Origin: Cytophagaceae bacterium
Lineage (GTDB): Bacteria; Bacteroidota; Bacteroidia; Cytophagales; JAIYAX01
Length of the DNA stretch: 64,000 nucleotides
NCBI GenBank assembly: GCA_027488815.1
Contig: JAIYAX010000001.1
Location: 186,001 to 250,000 of the forward strand
Direction of reading: 5' to 3'
In this document: positions 23,384 to 32,064 of the stretch, piece after piece
How positions within the stretch are numbered: the first letter of the stretch is position 1
Layout: each line of letters starts with the position of its first letter
Notes under the pieces: model-generated
Database searches by the model: none
Seen by the model: only the letters and a program-made list of their open reading frames with translations
What the model was told of the DNA's origin: nothing
Translations under genes and position numbers: made by a program

Positions 23384-23962
23384 TTATTCCCAGTTGCCCG
23401 ATGTGGTGACATCTACCCTACTTCCTATTTTCAAGGCTTTCTCGTTGTTGTTCTTTTTGCGAACCGGATTTACAGGGGCTACATCTTTCACTTCAAAAAC
23501 ATCCACCATAACCCCGGAACGGTCAATTCTGTCCGCAAAAATCTCAAAGGTTTTGCCGCTGAAGGGGATGCGTGATATTTCCGATATGTTGATTCCCGGA
23601 TAGTTTGTGGAGTTGAACACACTGTCTTTGAGATAGAATATTCCCAAGGTATCAACCCTGAAGATAGAAGTATCCGCACCGTAGCTCATGGTGATCACAT
23701 ACTCTTTGGTTTGCGTGATGACTTTTTTGCCCTCATTCACAAACATTTGCAAAGTATCCCAGCTGCGGCAATACTTGTTGTTTTGTAAGATATACTCTTT
23801 TTGAACATCACGAATGAATTTAAGCTTGTCAATTACTCTTGACTCGATCATCGCAATTCTTTTGGCCTCCTCAATCGGTTCCTGAATTTTGATGTACAGA
23901 AAGTAGCTTAGTCCAATACTTAAGATAAAAAGAACAGCGGAAAAAATCCTTAGCTTATTCAT
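23384..23962 (-). CDS. Membrane-anchored conserved hypothetical protein
   Basis: This 192-residue protein has an N-terminal membrane anchor (FSAVLFILSIGLSYFLYI, about 6-23) followed by a predicted helix and a beta-rich periplasmic domain. The sequence RVIDKLKFIRDVQKEYILQNNKYCRSWDTL recalls the long helix plus variable head of type II pseudopilins, but there is no prepilin peptidase site, so that is only a suggestion. It leads the DUF3822-coaD unit. The ATG at 23962 gives a conventional anchor; the open frame extends nine codons upstream. Confidence 0.72.
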   Translation of the reverse strand: MNKLRIFSAVLFILSIGLSYFLYIKIQEPIEEAKRIAMIESRVIDKLKFIRDVQKEYILQNNKYCRSWDTLQMFVNEGKKVITQTKEYVITMSYGADTSIFRVDTLGIFYLKDSVFNSTNYPGINISEISRIPFSGKTFEIFADRIDRSGVMVDVFEVKDVAPVNPVRKKNNNEKALKIGSRVDVTTSGNWE

Positions 23963-24044
23963 GAAATTAATTTTGGTGCAAGTATACAATTTTTGACAGA
24001 AATCGGGCTGCCGTTGGAGATGATTTTTAGCAGAAAGCCCACCA

Positions 24045-24530
24045 TTAACTCCCTGCCAAATACCCGCTTACTCTTCTGAGATCGTCCCAGGAGCCTACGC
24101 CCCTCAGGCAACCATGTAAATGAATGGGATTCAGCAGTGTCAATTCTTTCCAGCTAAGCCAGCGCACTTCCTCAATGATCTGGGTGCCGGTACTCAGCTC
24201 AGGGTCAGTTCCTTTTTTCAGCTCGTTTTTGGGCTCGGTAACATTGAAGAAAAGTTCAACTGCATGAAGAGGCTCTTGAAGAAACTCATAAACGAACTGC
24301 AAATCATTCACCTTGATTTCCAGACCAGTTTCTTCAAAAAATTCCCGTTTCAGTGCCTCATGTGTGGACTCTCCGTAGTTCATTCCGCCTCCCGGAGGCG
24401 CATAGAGCAACTTTCTATCTCCCGGAAACAAATGTTTGACAAGCAGAATGCCATCATGATTGGCCAGCAATCCGGAAACCCTCAGCCTAAGCCGGTTTCC
24501 AAAAGCATCAAGGATGGGATCTGATGACAT
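24045..24530 (-). CDS. Nudix hydrolase
   Basis: The Nudix box appears as GGGMNYGESTHEALKREFFEETGLEI at about residues 47-72 of 161, meeting the G-x5-E-x7-RE-x2-EE-x-G pattern. The preceding FPGDRKLLYAPPGGGM and the following YEFLQEPLHAVELFFNVTEP resemble ADP-ribose or nucleotide-sugar pyrophosphatases of the short type. The substrate is unknown. The divergent thioesterase gene begins 39 bases away. Confidence 0.88.
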   Translation of the reverse strand: MSSDPILDAFGNRLRLRVSGLLANHDGILLVKHLFPGDRKLLYAPPGGGMNYGESTHEALKREFFEETGLEIKVNDLQFVYEFLQEPLHAVELFFNVTEPKNELKKGTDPELSTGTQIIEEVRWLSWKELTLLNPIHLHGCLRGVGSWDDLRRVSGYLAGS

Positions 24531-24569
24531 CTGAGGCCAAATATCAACAGAAAGCCTTTCTTTTGCGCC

Positions 24570-25019
24570 ATGAGAGATGAACTAATCGTCAGGGATACGG
24601 AAAACCCTGACTTTGAAAGCCGTATTGCTGAAGTGCTGAAAGGGCAGCATTTCATGCACTTGCTAGGTTTTGAAATACAGGGCATCGAGGCAGGAATGGT
24701 TTGGGGAGAACTAAAGATCGGACAGCAGCACCGGCAACAAAACGACTTTTTACATGGTGGCGTAAATGCTACCCTCCAAGACATCGTCAGCGGACTTGCG
24801 GCCCTTACTCTGGTAAAGCCTGAGGTTAAAGTTGTTACTGCTGAGTTGTCCATCTCATTCCTGTATCCGGTGACACATTCGGGCATTGTTGCCAGAGGCT
24901 GGGTTTACAAGAAAGGAAAGCACCTGAACTATTGCGAATCTGAGCTGACCGTTCAGGAGAAAGGCAGGACTAAAGTAGTGTCAAGAGCTCGATCCATTAT
25001 GGCCAATGTGTTTGTATAA
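24570..25019 (+). CDS. PaaI-type hotdog-fold thioesterase
   Basis: This 149-residue protein has the hotdog pattern: QQNDFLHGGVNATLQDIVSGLAAL near 58-81, with the HGG motif and the catalytic Asp position, then VTAELSISFLYPVTHSGIV and KGKHLNYCESELTV. PaaI enzymes cleave acyl- or aryl-CoA thioesters. It is not in a phenylacetate operon, so the substrate is open. Start and length are as expected. Confidence 0.87.
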   Translation: MRDELIVRDTENPDFESRIAEVLKGQHFMHLLGFEIQGIEAGMVWGELKIGQQHRQQNDFLHGGVNATLQDIVSGLAALTLVKPEVKVVTAELSISFLYPVTHSGIVARGWVYKKGKHLNYCESELTVQEKGRTKVVSRARSIMANVFV

Positions 25020-25085
25020 AACATAGGCACGATACTTGAAAAGTTAAAAAGTACTAACTTTCGAGAAATTTAGATCCACTAACAC

Positions 25086-25487
25086 ATGAAAAACTTTATT
25101 GCTGCCATCATCTGTGTACTGGCATTTGCAAACATCGCTGCCTCACAAACTCCTGCTACTTCCGGAGCCAAAATCAAGTTTACCGAAGAGGCAAAAAACT
25201 TCGGTGATATCAAACAAGGCGAAGTGGTAAAACATGTTTTCAGTTTTAAAAATGAGGGCAATGAGCCTCTTATCCTTTCCAATGTAAGCACTACATGTGG
25301 CTGTACAGCCTCTAACTGGCCTAAGGAGCCCATAGCTCCAGGTAAAACAGCTAGCATTGAAGCAACTTTCAACAGTGCCGGAAAAGCAGGTCAGCAAAAC
25401 AAAGTATTGACTGTTTTCTCCAATTCAAGTAATGGCGAAGCAAGGATTTCAATCCTTTGCAACGTGGTAGTACCTGCTCCTAATTGA
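25086..25487 (+). CDS. DUF1573 periplasmic or surface protein
   Basis: This 133-residue protein has a signal peptide (NFIAAIICVLAFANIAASQ) and a single DUF1573 domain with an immunoglobulin-like fold: NFGDIKQGEVVKHVFSFKNEGNEPLIL, then STTCGCTASNWPKEPIAPGK. The CGC motif is characteristic. The domain is common in Bacteroidota surface and gliding-related proteins, but its function is not settled. It is preceded by TAACTTTC (25056 region), one base from the TAnnTTTG core. Confidence 0.87.
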   Translation: MKNFIAAIICVLAFANIAASQTPATSGAKIKFTEEAKNFGDIKQGEVVKHVFSFKNEGNEPLILSNVSTTCGCTASNWPKEPIAPGKTASIEATFNSAGKAGQQNKVLTVFSNSSNGEARISILCNVVVPAPN

Positions 25488-25866
25488 TTTTTTTAAACAA
25501 GTACATTATTCTGCCCAGCCAAGCCCAGGCGATGATCATGATCAAGCCACCAATGGGCGTAATGGCCCCTAAGGCTGACCAGTTGCTGAGACTGAGCAAG
25601 TAAAGCGATCCTGAAAACAGGATAAGACCGCCACACAACATGTAATACACAAAAACGACCGGCTGCTTGCCGGTTTTTTTGTATAAATATGCCACCAGAA
25701 ACAAACCCAAGGCATGGTAAAAGTGGTATTGGTTGGCTGTGGCCCATGTTTCAGTCTTATCATGATACGCCAAAAGCCTGCTAAGCGCATGTGCTCCAAA
25801 TGCTCCAAGACCTATGGCAGTGGCCATTAGCAAGGCAGCAATAGCGAATAACCGGTTTCCTCTCAT
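25480..25866 (-). CDS. DUF423 (YgdD-type) membrane protein
   Basis: This 128-residue inner-membrane protein has four hydrophobic segments. The first helix ALLMATAIGLGAFGAHAL and the WATANQYHFYHALGLFLVAYL stretch are typical of DUF423. A function has not been shown. It overlaps yggS by 4 bases (ATGA) and the convergent DUF1573 gene by 8 bases. Confidence 0.87.
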   Translation of the reverse strand: MRGNRLFAIAALLMATAIGLGAFGAHALSRLLAYHDKTETWATANQYHFYHALGLFLVAYLYKKTGKQPVVFVYYMLCGGLILFSGSLYLLSLSNWSALGAITPIGGLIMIIAWAWLGRIMYLFKKIN

Positions 25867-26540
25867 GACGGGTATGTTCTTTCTCCAAATAGTTTGCTTC
25901 CCACCCTGATCATGTTGCTGCCTTCCTCCAATGCAATGGGGTAGTCTCCACTCATGCCCATGCTCAGGGTGTCAAAATTTGCACAAATCTGCACACCATT
26001 CTTTAACTCAGTGTAAAGGGTATGTAAAGCTTTAAATTCACTGCGCACCTGCTGGCTATCTTCGGTGTTGCTCGCCATGCCCATCAACCCTTGTACTTTG
26101 GCAAACTTAAGCGTGTCCAGCATCCCTCCCTGAATGGCCTTTTTTAGTTCATCTCCATCCCAACCGAATTTGGTTTCTTCCTCAGCGATATGCACCTGAA
26201 GCAATACCCTGATTGTCTTTTGAATTCGCATAGCTTCTTTCTCAATCTCAAGAAGCAATTTAAGGCTGTCAACCCCGTGGATCATAAACACATAGGGTAA
26301 TAAGGCCCTGACTTTGTTACTTTGCAAATGCCCGATCATGTGCCATTGAATATCTGAAGGTAAGAGCGGGGCCTTTCGCTGGATCTCCTGAACTTTATTT
26401 TCCCCAAAATGGCGCTGCCCTGCCTGATAAGCCTCCATGATCAATGACTCGGGCTTGGTCTTGCTTACCGCAACCAAGGTTGCTCCATAGGGTTGTATTT
26501 CCTTGAGCAAAGGGGGGATTAGCTGAGCTGGAGAGGTCAT
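25863..26540 (-). CDS. yggS: YggS/PROSC pyridoxal phosphate homeostasis protein
   Basis: This single-domain PLP-binding protein of the alanine-racemase N-terminal fold keeps free PLP in balance. The PLP lysine is in LVAVSKTKP, near residue 27. HFGENKVQEI, WHMIGHLQSNKV, FGWDGDELKKA and DTLSMGMSGDYPIAL follow in the usual order. The ATG at 26540 is chosen because the promoter core at 26562-26569 would start transcription near 26555, after the more distal in-frame start at 26564. It is probably co-transcribed with the DUF423 gene. Confidence 0.92.
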   Translation of the reverse strand: MTSPAQLIPPLLKEIQPYGATLVAVSKTKPESLIMEAYQAGQRHFGENKVQEIQRKAPLLPSDIQWHMIGHLQSNKVRALLPYVFMIHGVDSLKLLLEIEKEAMRIQKTIRVLLQVHIAEEETKFGWDGDELKKAIQGGMLDTLKFAKVQGLMGMASNTEDSQQVRSEFKALHTLYTELKNGVQICANFDTLSMGMSGDYPIALEEGSNMIRVGSKLFGERTYPS

Positions 26541-26561
26541 GTGGGTTTGTGGATTGTCTTG

Positions 26562-26569
26562 CAAAAGTA
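26562..26569 (-). promoter_or_regulatory. -7 element of yggS
   Basis: The minus strand reads TACTTTTG, an exact TAnnTTTG match, predicting a start near 26555 and a leader of about 15 bases to the ATG at 26540. No convincing -33 box is seen. Confidence 0.42.
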
Positions 26570-26721
26570 CGAGATCAGGGTACCCTTAAGTAGAAGGAGT
26601 TGAAATACCAGCTACAAAAAAATATCAACGCTTTTTTTATTTAATGAGGCTCGTGGATACTTTGCAATGGCATTTGATGCTTAGGTTTTTAAAACGGCTT
26701 CATAATCCATAAAATCGCAAC

Positions 26722-27339
26722 ATGTTTGAGACCCTGCTCAGTGGTATTGCAACAGGCCTCCTGATCGCCATTTTACCCGGTCCGGTCTTTTTTAGCCTGC
26801 TAAAAACTTCTCTAAATCAGGGGTTTAGAAATGGGCTTTTCGTAGCCATTGGCATTGCCTTGAGTGATATTTTGTACATCATCGTCACTCAAAAAGGGCT
26901 ATCGGCTCTAATGGGAGAAGCCCATGTCACTGCCTTGATGGGTTATGCCGGCGGCGGTCTGTTGATCATTGTGGGTATCTCAGCTTTTGTTTTAAAAGTG
27001 AGTGACGAGACCCGTGACCTCGGTCGGGGTAAAGGTTATTTCAGAAGTTTCAGCCGTGGCTTTCTGATCAACCTGATCAATCCATTCGTTTTGCTGTTTT
27101 GGATCAGCACTGTAAGCCTTGTCTCTCTGGGTGATGGCTACACCGATGCGGAGCGATTTAGCTATTTCACTACTGCTGTGGCTACTATATTTCTTTCAGA
27201 TTTGTTAAAGGCTTACACAGCCATGAGGCTGAGCCGATGGATCACTCCTAAAATGCTGATGTACATCAATAAAGTATCAGGGGTAGCCTTAATCGTGTTT
27301 GGACTAAGGCTGATTTATTTTGCTTTTTCCGGAAATTGA
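26722..27339 (+). CDS. LysE family amino acid exporter
   Basis: This 205-residue inner-membrane transporter has about six hydrophobic segments. ATGLLIAILPGPVFFSLLKTSLNQGFRNGLFVAIGIALSD at the N-terminus is the LysE/RhtB signature. GFLINLINPFVLLFWISTVS is the conserved central helix pair. Family members export basic or small neutral amino acids; the substrate here is unknown. It stands alone and ends directly against the convergent DUF922-like gene. Confidence 0.88.
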   Translation: MFETLLSGIATGLLIAILPGPVFFSLLKTSLNQGFRNGLFVAIGIALSDILYIIVTQKGLSALMGEAHVTALMGYAGGGLLIIVGISAFVLKVSDETRDLGRGKGYFRSFSRGFLINLINPFVLLFWISTVSLVSLGDGYTDAERFSYFTTAVATIFLSDLLKAYTAMRLSRWITPKMLMYINKVSGVALIVFGLRLIYFAFSGN

Positions 27340-27885
27340 TCAGTCCATAGGCAGGTAAAAGGGGGCCAAAGGCTCCGATAACTCAGCAAGCTCCCCAGCG
27401 ATTTTTCGATCCCAAGTTGCCTGAGCTTCTTTGTTGGTGCCATGTCGGGTTTGCTTATCGTAGAAATCATGTGCATGATCCATCTGCTTGATGTGTTGTT
27501 CGACAATGTTTTTAAACTCCAGAGCAAACCGATCACTAAACTTCATTTTCTTTAGTTCTTTCTGAATCCGGCGGCTGTAGATTTCTGAAATATCAAAATG
27601 GCGCTGTTCATGGGCCAAAAGGGCGCTATCAGCCCCATCTTTTTTCATCCAGCTTCGCTCCGAGATAAACATATGGCTAATTTCTATCCTCATGCCCTTT
27701 TCGTCGCTTTGGTAGGACTGATTGATTTCTGAATAAGTAAGAGCAAAAAATGGAGAAAAACGATCCGGACGACCCTTAAAGTCAGATACGCTCAAAGGCC
27801 TGTCAGATCGCCATGAAATAGATTGGGCCTGTGCGAATGCACAGGCCCAGATCAATGAAGCAATGAAAAAGAGTTTAACTCTCAT
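27340..27885 (-). CDS. Secreted DUF922-like putative zinc protease
   Basis: This 181-residue exported protein has a signal peptide ending AFAQAQ. The DSALLAHEQRHFDISEIYSRRIQKEL segment (about 86-111) has HEQRH, an HExxH-type zinc motif, plus a downstream Glu. This layout matches DUF922-type metallopeptidase-like proteins. Activity is inferred from that motif. It is the last gene of a four-gene minus-strand set of secreted proteins and overlaps the DUF4476 gene by 4 bases. Confidence 0.75.
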   Translation of the reverse strand: MRVKLFFIASLIWACAFAQAQSISWRSDRPLSVSDFKGRPDRFSPFFALTYSEINQSYQSDEKGMRIEISHMFISERSWMKKDGADSALLAHEQRHFDISEIYSRRIQKELKKMKFSDRFALEFKNIVEQHIKQMDHAHDFYDKQTRHGTNKEAQATWDRKIAGELAELSEPLAPFYLPMD

Positions 27886-28937
27886 TTTCCATTTAAAAAC
27901 TCAGTAAGCTCGTCCACACTGGAGCTGAAAGAGAACAGGTCGCTGAGCGTGTAGTAGTTGGAATTGTCTACCGTAAAGTCATAGCCAAACTTTGCAAAAG
28001 CCAGCTTGTCCCCTTCAAATGAAAAGAGGGGCAGCAATTCACGCATTTGAGCAGTAGTCACGCATCCTCTGATGGCTTGCTTGGCTATATTCATTCTGGT
28101 CTCTGAAAAGCTTTGCTTAGCAATGCTGCTTTTGGCGTTTTCAAAATTTGCGGCTGACATGGCATTCACACATGACTGCGTTTTCTTCTCGGCCACAGGA
28201 GCAGGATTCTGCTTGGGAGCAGGTTGCTCTGTTGTGTTAGTCTGACGGGTGGTCGTGGTCGTAGTTGTGGTGGTCTTTACTGTGGTGGTGCCGGTTGTCT
28301 GGCCGTTAACTTTCACATCCATCGTCATATCCGTGGCAGGCATGGCTTGCATATCACTGTCGCTGTCAGGAGCCGTTACCTGCATGTTGGTGTTCAATCC
28401 ATCTGTAGTGATCTGAACGTTCAACTGCTGCTGTCCTGGAGGCACAGGATTCTGCTTTGTGGTGGTCTGGGTGGTGGTGGTTTGAGTTGTGGTGACTGGA
28501 GCTGGCTCTGGCAATGGCTCGGTGTGAAACTTTACCGTTTCCTGCCTAGGTTCTGGAGATTTAGTGCTCCCAGCTACTTTAAAACTGCTTCCCCGCATCA
28601 CCATTTTTCCTTTTTTGTCTTTCCTGAGCATCCACGTAACATCAGCTGGTTTCGATTCCATGCTCTCATCTACAAACCCCTCGGTCATGATTGACTGATC
28701 GATGTTGTTGATGGTTTCATCTTCGAAAATCACCTTCACTCTGTAGTTGGGATTGTTAAGGCCAGTCACCTTCACATTGGCCGATGGCTTTTCATTTTGC
28801 TTGATCCCATCGAGGATCACCCAAAAACGTTCACCATCCTGTGCAAAAAAAGTGGCTACACGCTCTTGTGCCTGTACACTCAGGAATGCCGAAAGGCTGA
28901 TTACCAGAGTCAAAAAGAACTTTAATGTTGTTTTCAT
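27882..28937 (-). CDS. Secreted DUF4476 protein with Thr-rich linker
   Basis: The 351-residue product begins with a signal peptide (FFLTLVISLSAFLSVQAQ). Residues 24-135 form a beta domain (RVATFFAQDGERFWVILDG) often seen before DUF4476. Residues about 150-245 are a low-complexity linker rich in Thr, Gln, Pro and Lys, with two poly-Thr runs. The C-terminal DUF4476 (NFENAKSSIAKQSFSETRMNI, LPLFSFEGDKLAFAKFGYDF, FSFSSSVDEL) is well formed. Function unknown; the linker suggests an extended surface or periplasmic spacer. Confidence 0.85.
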   Translation of the reverse strand: MKTTLKFFLTLVISLSAFLSVQAQERVATFFAQDGERFWVILDGIKQNEKPSANVKVTGLNNPNYRVKVIFEDETINNIDQSIMTEGFVDESMESKPADVTWMLRKDKKGKMVMRGSSFKVAGSTKSPEPRQETVKFHTEPLPEPAPVTTTQTTTTQTTTKQNPVPPGQQQLNVQITTDGLNTNMQVTAPDSDSDMQAMPATDMTMDVKVNGQTTGTTTVKTTTTTTTTTRQTNTTEQPAPKQNPAPVAEKKTQSCVNAMSAANFENAKSSIAKQSFSETRMNIAKQAIRGCVTTAQMRELLPLFSFEGDKLAFAKFGYDFTVDNSNYYTLSDLFSFSSSVDELTEFLNGK

Positions 28938-28941
28938 TTCT

Positions 28942-30237
28942 CTACTTTTTGGGTTTGGGTTTGCTGCTTGTCGCAGGTTTTTTTGTGGATGAAGGTTTTG
29001 AAGTGGTGTTTGTCTTTGTTGGACTCGCCGATTTTGCCGGAGTAATACTAGAATTAGCCGGAGTAGTGGTCGTTGTCGGGCTGTCAGCAGGTTTCTTTAG
29101 TTCAGGAACAATAACTCTTTGTGGTGCAAATGAAATCTGCCTTCCATAGATCAGTTTTACATCCAATACTTTCTCTTTAAATCCGGGAATGGCATCTGCG
29201 ATGTCCAGTATTTTATAGGCCAGATCATCAGCCGTGTTTTTAAAAGTGCAGTTTAACTTGGTAAAATTGTTGACTGAGGTAAACTCCATCTGACCGCCAA
29301 AGTCGGTATCCGATTTAAGCCTGGTTCTCAAATCACGGAAATCACGAAAAGTACCTGTTTGATAAAAGCGTAATTCAAAAGGGGTTCCGTTGTTGACCCA
29401 GTCTCCGATATAGCTGTTGAACACATTTAAAAGCTTGTTCAAATCCTTTGAAATGGCTTCCTGAAGTCCGTTTCTAATGGCAGCATCGGCTTCACGGGCG
29501 TTTTTCCAATCGCTTTCCATAAGCACTGTTCCCAGGCCTTCCGCTGTGCAGTTGTCGTAGGCTTTTACTTCAAGTACCACTCTGGAGCTGGTACGGGTGT
29601 CAAAGGCCTCACTCCTTGAGTTGATGGAAGCTTTTTTAACCAGTATTATAAACTGAGCATCGGCGAGCATACCCAGTCGCTGAACGTAGCTCAGCTCTGA
29701 GGTGTCGCTGGCCTCCATCATGTTCGATGCTTCACGGCGCAGGGCTTGAAACCTGCTCCTCTCAATGTACCGGTATTTGCGCTCGGCCAGGCCTGCATTA
29801 AGCCGCTCGGCTGCAAAATCCAACTGCTCTGCTTCCGGCTTTGACAACCCTCTTTCATCAAACATCACCAAAAAACGAACTCCACCAATCGCACGTGTAA
29901 GCAAGGTAATATCTGCTTTCAGGGGGTCCAGACTTACCCTTGCTTTGATGTTCATTTCATAATTGGCTCCGGGCTTTTCAGAAAGTACGTCGTAACCGGC
30001 GACATAGCCTGAAGATTTAGTAGCCACTGCATCCCGCACCACGATGAAGTTCTCCATATTGGTCTCGGCAACCACTGCCACTCCTGCGGCTGAGCTCACG
30101 GCATTCCTAAGTGCATCCTGTAAAGCATCTTCACGGTTTATTCCAAAACCTTTGGCTTCGACTTCACGGGTTTGCTGGGCAAAAACACTCTCTTCAAACA
30201 GTAAAAGAGCAGCCAGCAGAAACAGATATCTTTTCAT
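28942..30237 (-). CDS. Secreted FlgT-N-like/LPP20-related protein with basic tail
   Basis: The 431-residue product has a signal peptide (LFLLAALLLFEESVFAQ). Residues 20-110 have EVEAKGFGINREDALQDALRNAVSSAAGVAVVAE, the pattern of FlgT N-terminal and LPP20-type domains, which form envelope-associated scaffolds. The middle (RYIERSRFQALRREASNMME) recalls the FlgT/CsgG-like region. The last 60 residues are a Thr, Ser, Pro and Lys rich tail that is probably disordered. No flagellar genes are present, so a flagellar role is unlikely. The next upstream gene is of a related type. Confidence 0.7.
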   Translation of the reverse strand: MKRYLFLLAALLLFEESVFAQQTREVEAKGFGINREDALQDALRNAVSSAAGVAVVAETNMENFIVVRDAVATKSSGYVAGYDVLSEKPGANYEMNIKARVSLDPLKADITLLTRAIGGVRFLVMFDERGLSKPEAEQLDFAAERLNAGLAERKYRYIERSRFQALRREASNMMEASDTSELSYVQRLGMLADAQFIILVKKASINSRSEAFDTRTSSRVVLEVKAYDNCTAEGLGTVLMESDWKNAREADAAIRNGLQEAISKDLNKLLNVFNSYIGDWVNNGTPFELRFYQTGTFRDFRDLRTRLKSDTDFGGQMEFTSVNNFTKLNCTFKNTADDLAYKILDIADAIPGFKEKVLDVKLIYGRQISFAPQRVIVPELKKPADSPTTTTTPANSSITPAKSASPTKTNTTSKPSSTKKPATSSKPKPKK

Positions 30238-30258
30238 AAAAATGAAGGATAGAGCTTA

Positions 30259-31347
30259 TCAAATCAACATCAAGAGAAACTTGCCGATCTTAGCTGCTGT
30301 GCGGCCAATTTTCGCCCAGTTGATCTTCGACCTGCTGGTATCTACGGTTATTTTTCCTCCATCAGCCTGTAGCACATTGATGACCTCAAGCCCTTTTTTC
30401 ATGCCTAACTCTGACATGATTTCTTTTCCGGTCTGAATCACTTTGGGAAACTTACCGTTGGCAGAGTTATACACTTTTGACATATCAAGCAGCAGTTTGC
30501 CTTTCTCGTCAACCACAAGTGGAAACATGGTGGGATCGATTTTCTTGCCATTGAGGTTAAAAACCAATGGTCCGGGTTTGCCCTCATCAACAGTCTCTTC
30601 ATCCATTTTTTGATCACTCGAGGAGATTTGCATGCTCACAGGTTCGTCTTCTCTGGCTCTTAATGAAGTTTTAACTTCTGTTTCATCGGTACGGTCAACG
30701 ACTGCATTGGCAAGTGAACCGTTGCCATACATTCCGACTTGCATGCTTACTTCGATGGCACCGTCTTTTTCTACTGGTTCCCCAACCATCATCGCACCTT
30801 TGAGCACTCCTTCGACTCTGGTTTTCACCACATCGCTGCTGGTGATCATGTCATTGACAGTAGTTTCTCCAATTACGTGTACTCCCTTGATGGTTTCCAG
30901 AAGCTTACGCTGTGCATCGGCTCTTGCTCCCTGAATTGCCATGGCTCTGGCTTGAGCTTTGTTTTTGAAGCGCTCATAATCCAAAACCGACATGCCTTTG
31001 GCGACTACCACTTGATTGGTCCAATTGACCTGTCCTGTAGGCATCTCTTCGACAACATCCTGAAACTTAATCGGAGTACCTCCTATAGTGACGATGTTAT
31101 CACCTGTCTGCTCAATGGTGATTTCATCTTCGTTGATCTTCGTATCTTCCTGTGCTTCTTTTGCCGGGGGCATCGCTTTTTCAGTAGGCTTTTCTTCAGC
31201 TACCACTACGGAAGCACGTGATTTTGATTTGGATTTGGATTTAGCCGGCTTTTTCTTCGAGCTTTGGGCATTAACATCAGTTGAAGCAGCCAGGCCAATG
31301 GCAAGCATTACTGCTAGTGCAACTAAACGAATGGTGTTGGTTTTCAT
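30259..31347 (-). CDS. LPP20-family secreted protein
   Basis: This 362-residue exported protein has a signal peptide (LVALAVMLAIGLAASTDVNAQ), then a Lys/Ser repeat tract (AKSKSKSKSRAS). The VVVAKGMSVLDYERFKNKAQARAMAIQGARADAQRKLLETIKGVHV segment, near 110-155, is the LPP20 signature. After it come GETTVNDMITSSDVVKTRVEGVLKGA and a C-terminal domain with FPLVVDEKGKLLLDMS. It heads the four-gene secreted set, all on the minus strand, and has a promoter core at 31421-31428. A lipobox is not seen, so it may be periplasmic rather than lipid-anchored. Confidence 0.8.
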   Translation of the reverse strand: MKTNTIRLVALAVMLAIGLAASTDVNAQSSKKKPAKSKSKSKSRASVVVAEEKPTEKAMPPAKEAQEDTKINEDEITIEQTGDNIVTIGGTPIKFQDVVEEMPTGQVNWTNQVVVAKGMSVLDYERFKNKAQARAMAIQGARADAQRKLLETIKGVHVIGETTVNDMITSSDVVKTRVEGVLKGAMMVGEPVEKDGAIEVSMQVGMYGNGSLANAVVDRTDETEVKTSLRAREDEPVSMQISSSDQKMDEETVDEGKPGPLVFNLNGKKIDPTMFPLVVDEKGKLLLDMSKVYNSANGKFPKVIQTGKEIMSELGMKKGLEVINVLQADGGKITVDTSRSKINWAKIGRTAAKIGKFLLMLI

Positions 31348-31420
31348 GCGGAGTTAATGGTTTAATGAACCTGATTGTGGTGTAAGATTTGGAATGTGTG
31401 TGGTTTACCAAAACTTAAGC

Positions 31421-31428
31421 CAAATATA
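31421..31428 (-). promoter_or_regulatory. -7 element of the secreted-protein gene set
   Basis: The minus strand reads TATATTTG, an exact TAnnTTTG match, with a predicted start near 31414 and a leader of about 67 bases before the LPP20-family start codon. It sits in an AT-rich stretch, so random occurrence is possible. Confidence 0.38.
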
Positions 31429-31455
31429 TATAGTTGTTCAGGAAAGCCCTTTGAG

Positions 31456-32064
31456 ATGACAAAAAAAGTAAAAATCACAGTTACAATTGCACTTTTCTGC
31501 ATTGCCTTGCTCAGTTCCACAGCGGTTTTACATGCGCAGGATCTGGGTACCCTTAACCTTAAAAGGCAAAAAATTACAAACGTAGGGATGATGGCTCTGG
31601 GAACCTGGGCTATTGGTAATATGGTTAGTGGTGGGGTGCTGAGTCTAAACAGGCAAGGTGCGGCGGGGTACTTTCATCAAATGAACTTTCTATGGAACAC
31701 CTTTAATCTGGCATTGGCCGCTTCTGGGATCTATCAATCTATGGCTGAGGAAGCATTGACGTTAAGCCTGGTGGAAAGTGTTGAAGCCCAGCATAAAATA
31801 GAGCGTCTTCTTTTGTTGAATTCCGGTCTTGACTTGTCCTATATCATGGGCGGCTTTTACCTGATGGAACGTAGCCGAAGGGCTTCTCCGCAATCTGAGC
31901 GCTACCTGGGCTATGGCAGGTCGTTAATATTACAAGGCGGATTCTTATTGGTGTTTGACCTTAGCCTTTATGCATTGCTGCAACACCATGGACAGGCATT
32001 GATGCCATTACTCAGCAATATTTCCATCGGCCCAAATGGCCTCGGGTTGGTCATTCGTCTTTAA
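31456..32064 (+). CDS. Conserved membrane protein of unknown function
   Basis: This 202-residue protein has an N-terminal hydrophobic segment (ITVTIALFCIALLSSTAVLHAQ), which looks like a signal peptide or first helix, then about three more membrane segments, including MMALGTWAIGNMVSG and FHQMNFLWNTFNLALAASGIYQSM. The last resembles Bacteroidota DUF6992-type proteins, but I am not sure of that assignment. The ATG at 31456 gives a normal signal; the upstream open frame is not. It ends tail to tail with the VWA gene, overlapping by 4 bases. Confidence 0.72.
   Translation: MTKKVKITVTIALFCIALLSSTAVLHAQDLGTLNLKRQKITNVGMMALGTWAIGNMVSGGVLSLNRQGAAGYFHQMNFLWNTFNLALAASGIYQSMAEEALTLSLVESVEAQHKIERLLLLNSGLDLSYIMGGFYLMERSRRASPQSERYLGYGRSLILQGGFLLVFDLSLYALLQHHGQALMPLLSNISIGPNGLGLVIRL

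Noticed and set aside
28224-28694. Plus-strand open frame opposite the DUF4476 gene with Gly- and Cys-rich sequence
   Set aside because: It is the antisense of the poly-Thr linker; the composition arises from the complementary strand and no start or family signal supports it.
28942-30237. Flagellar protein FlgT
   Set aside because: Only the N-terminal domain pattern is shared and no flagellar gene occurs in the window; the cluster is of secreted proteins.
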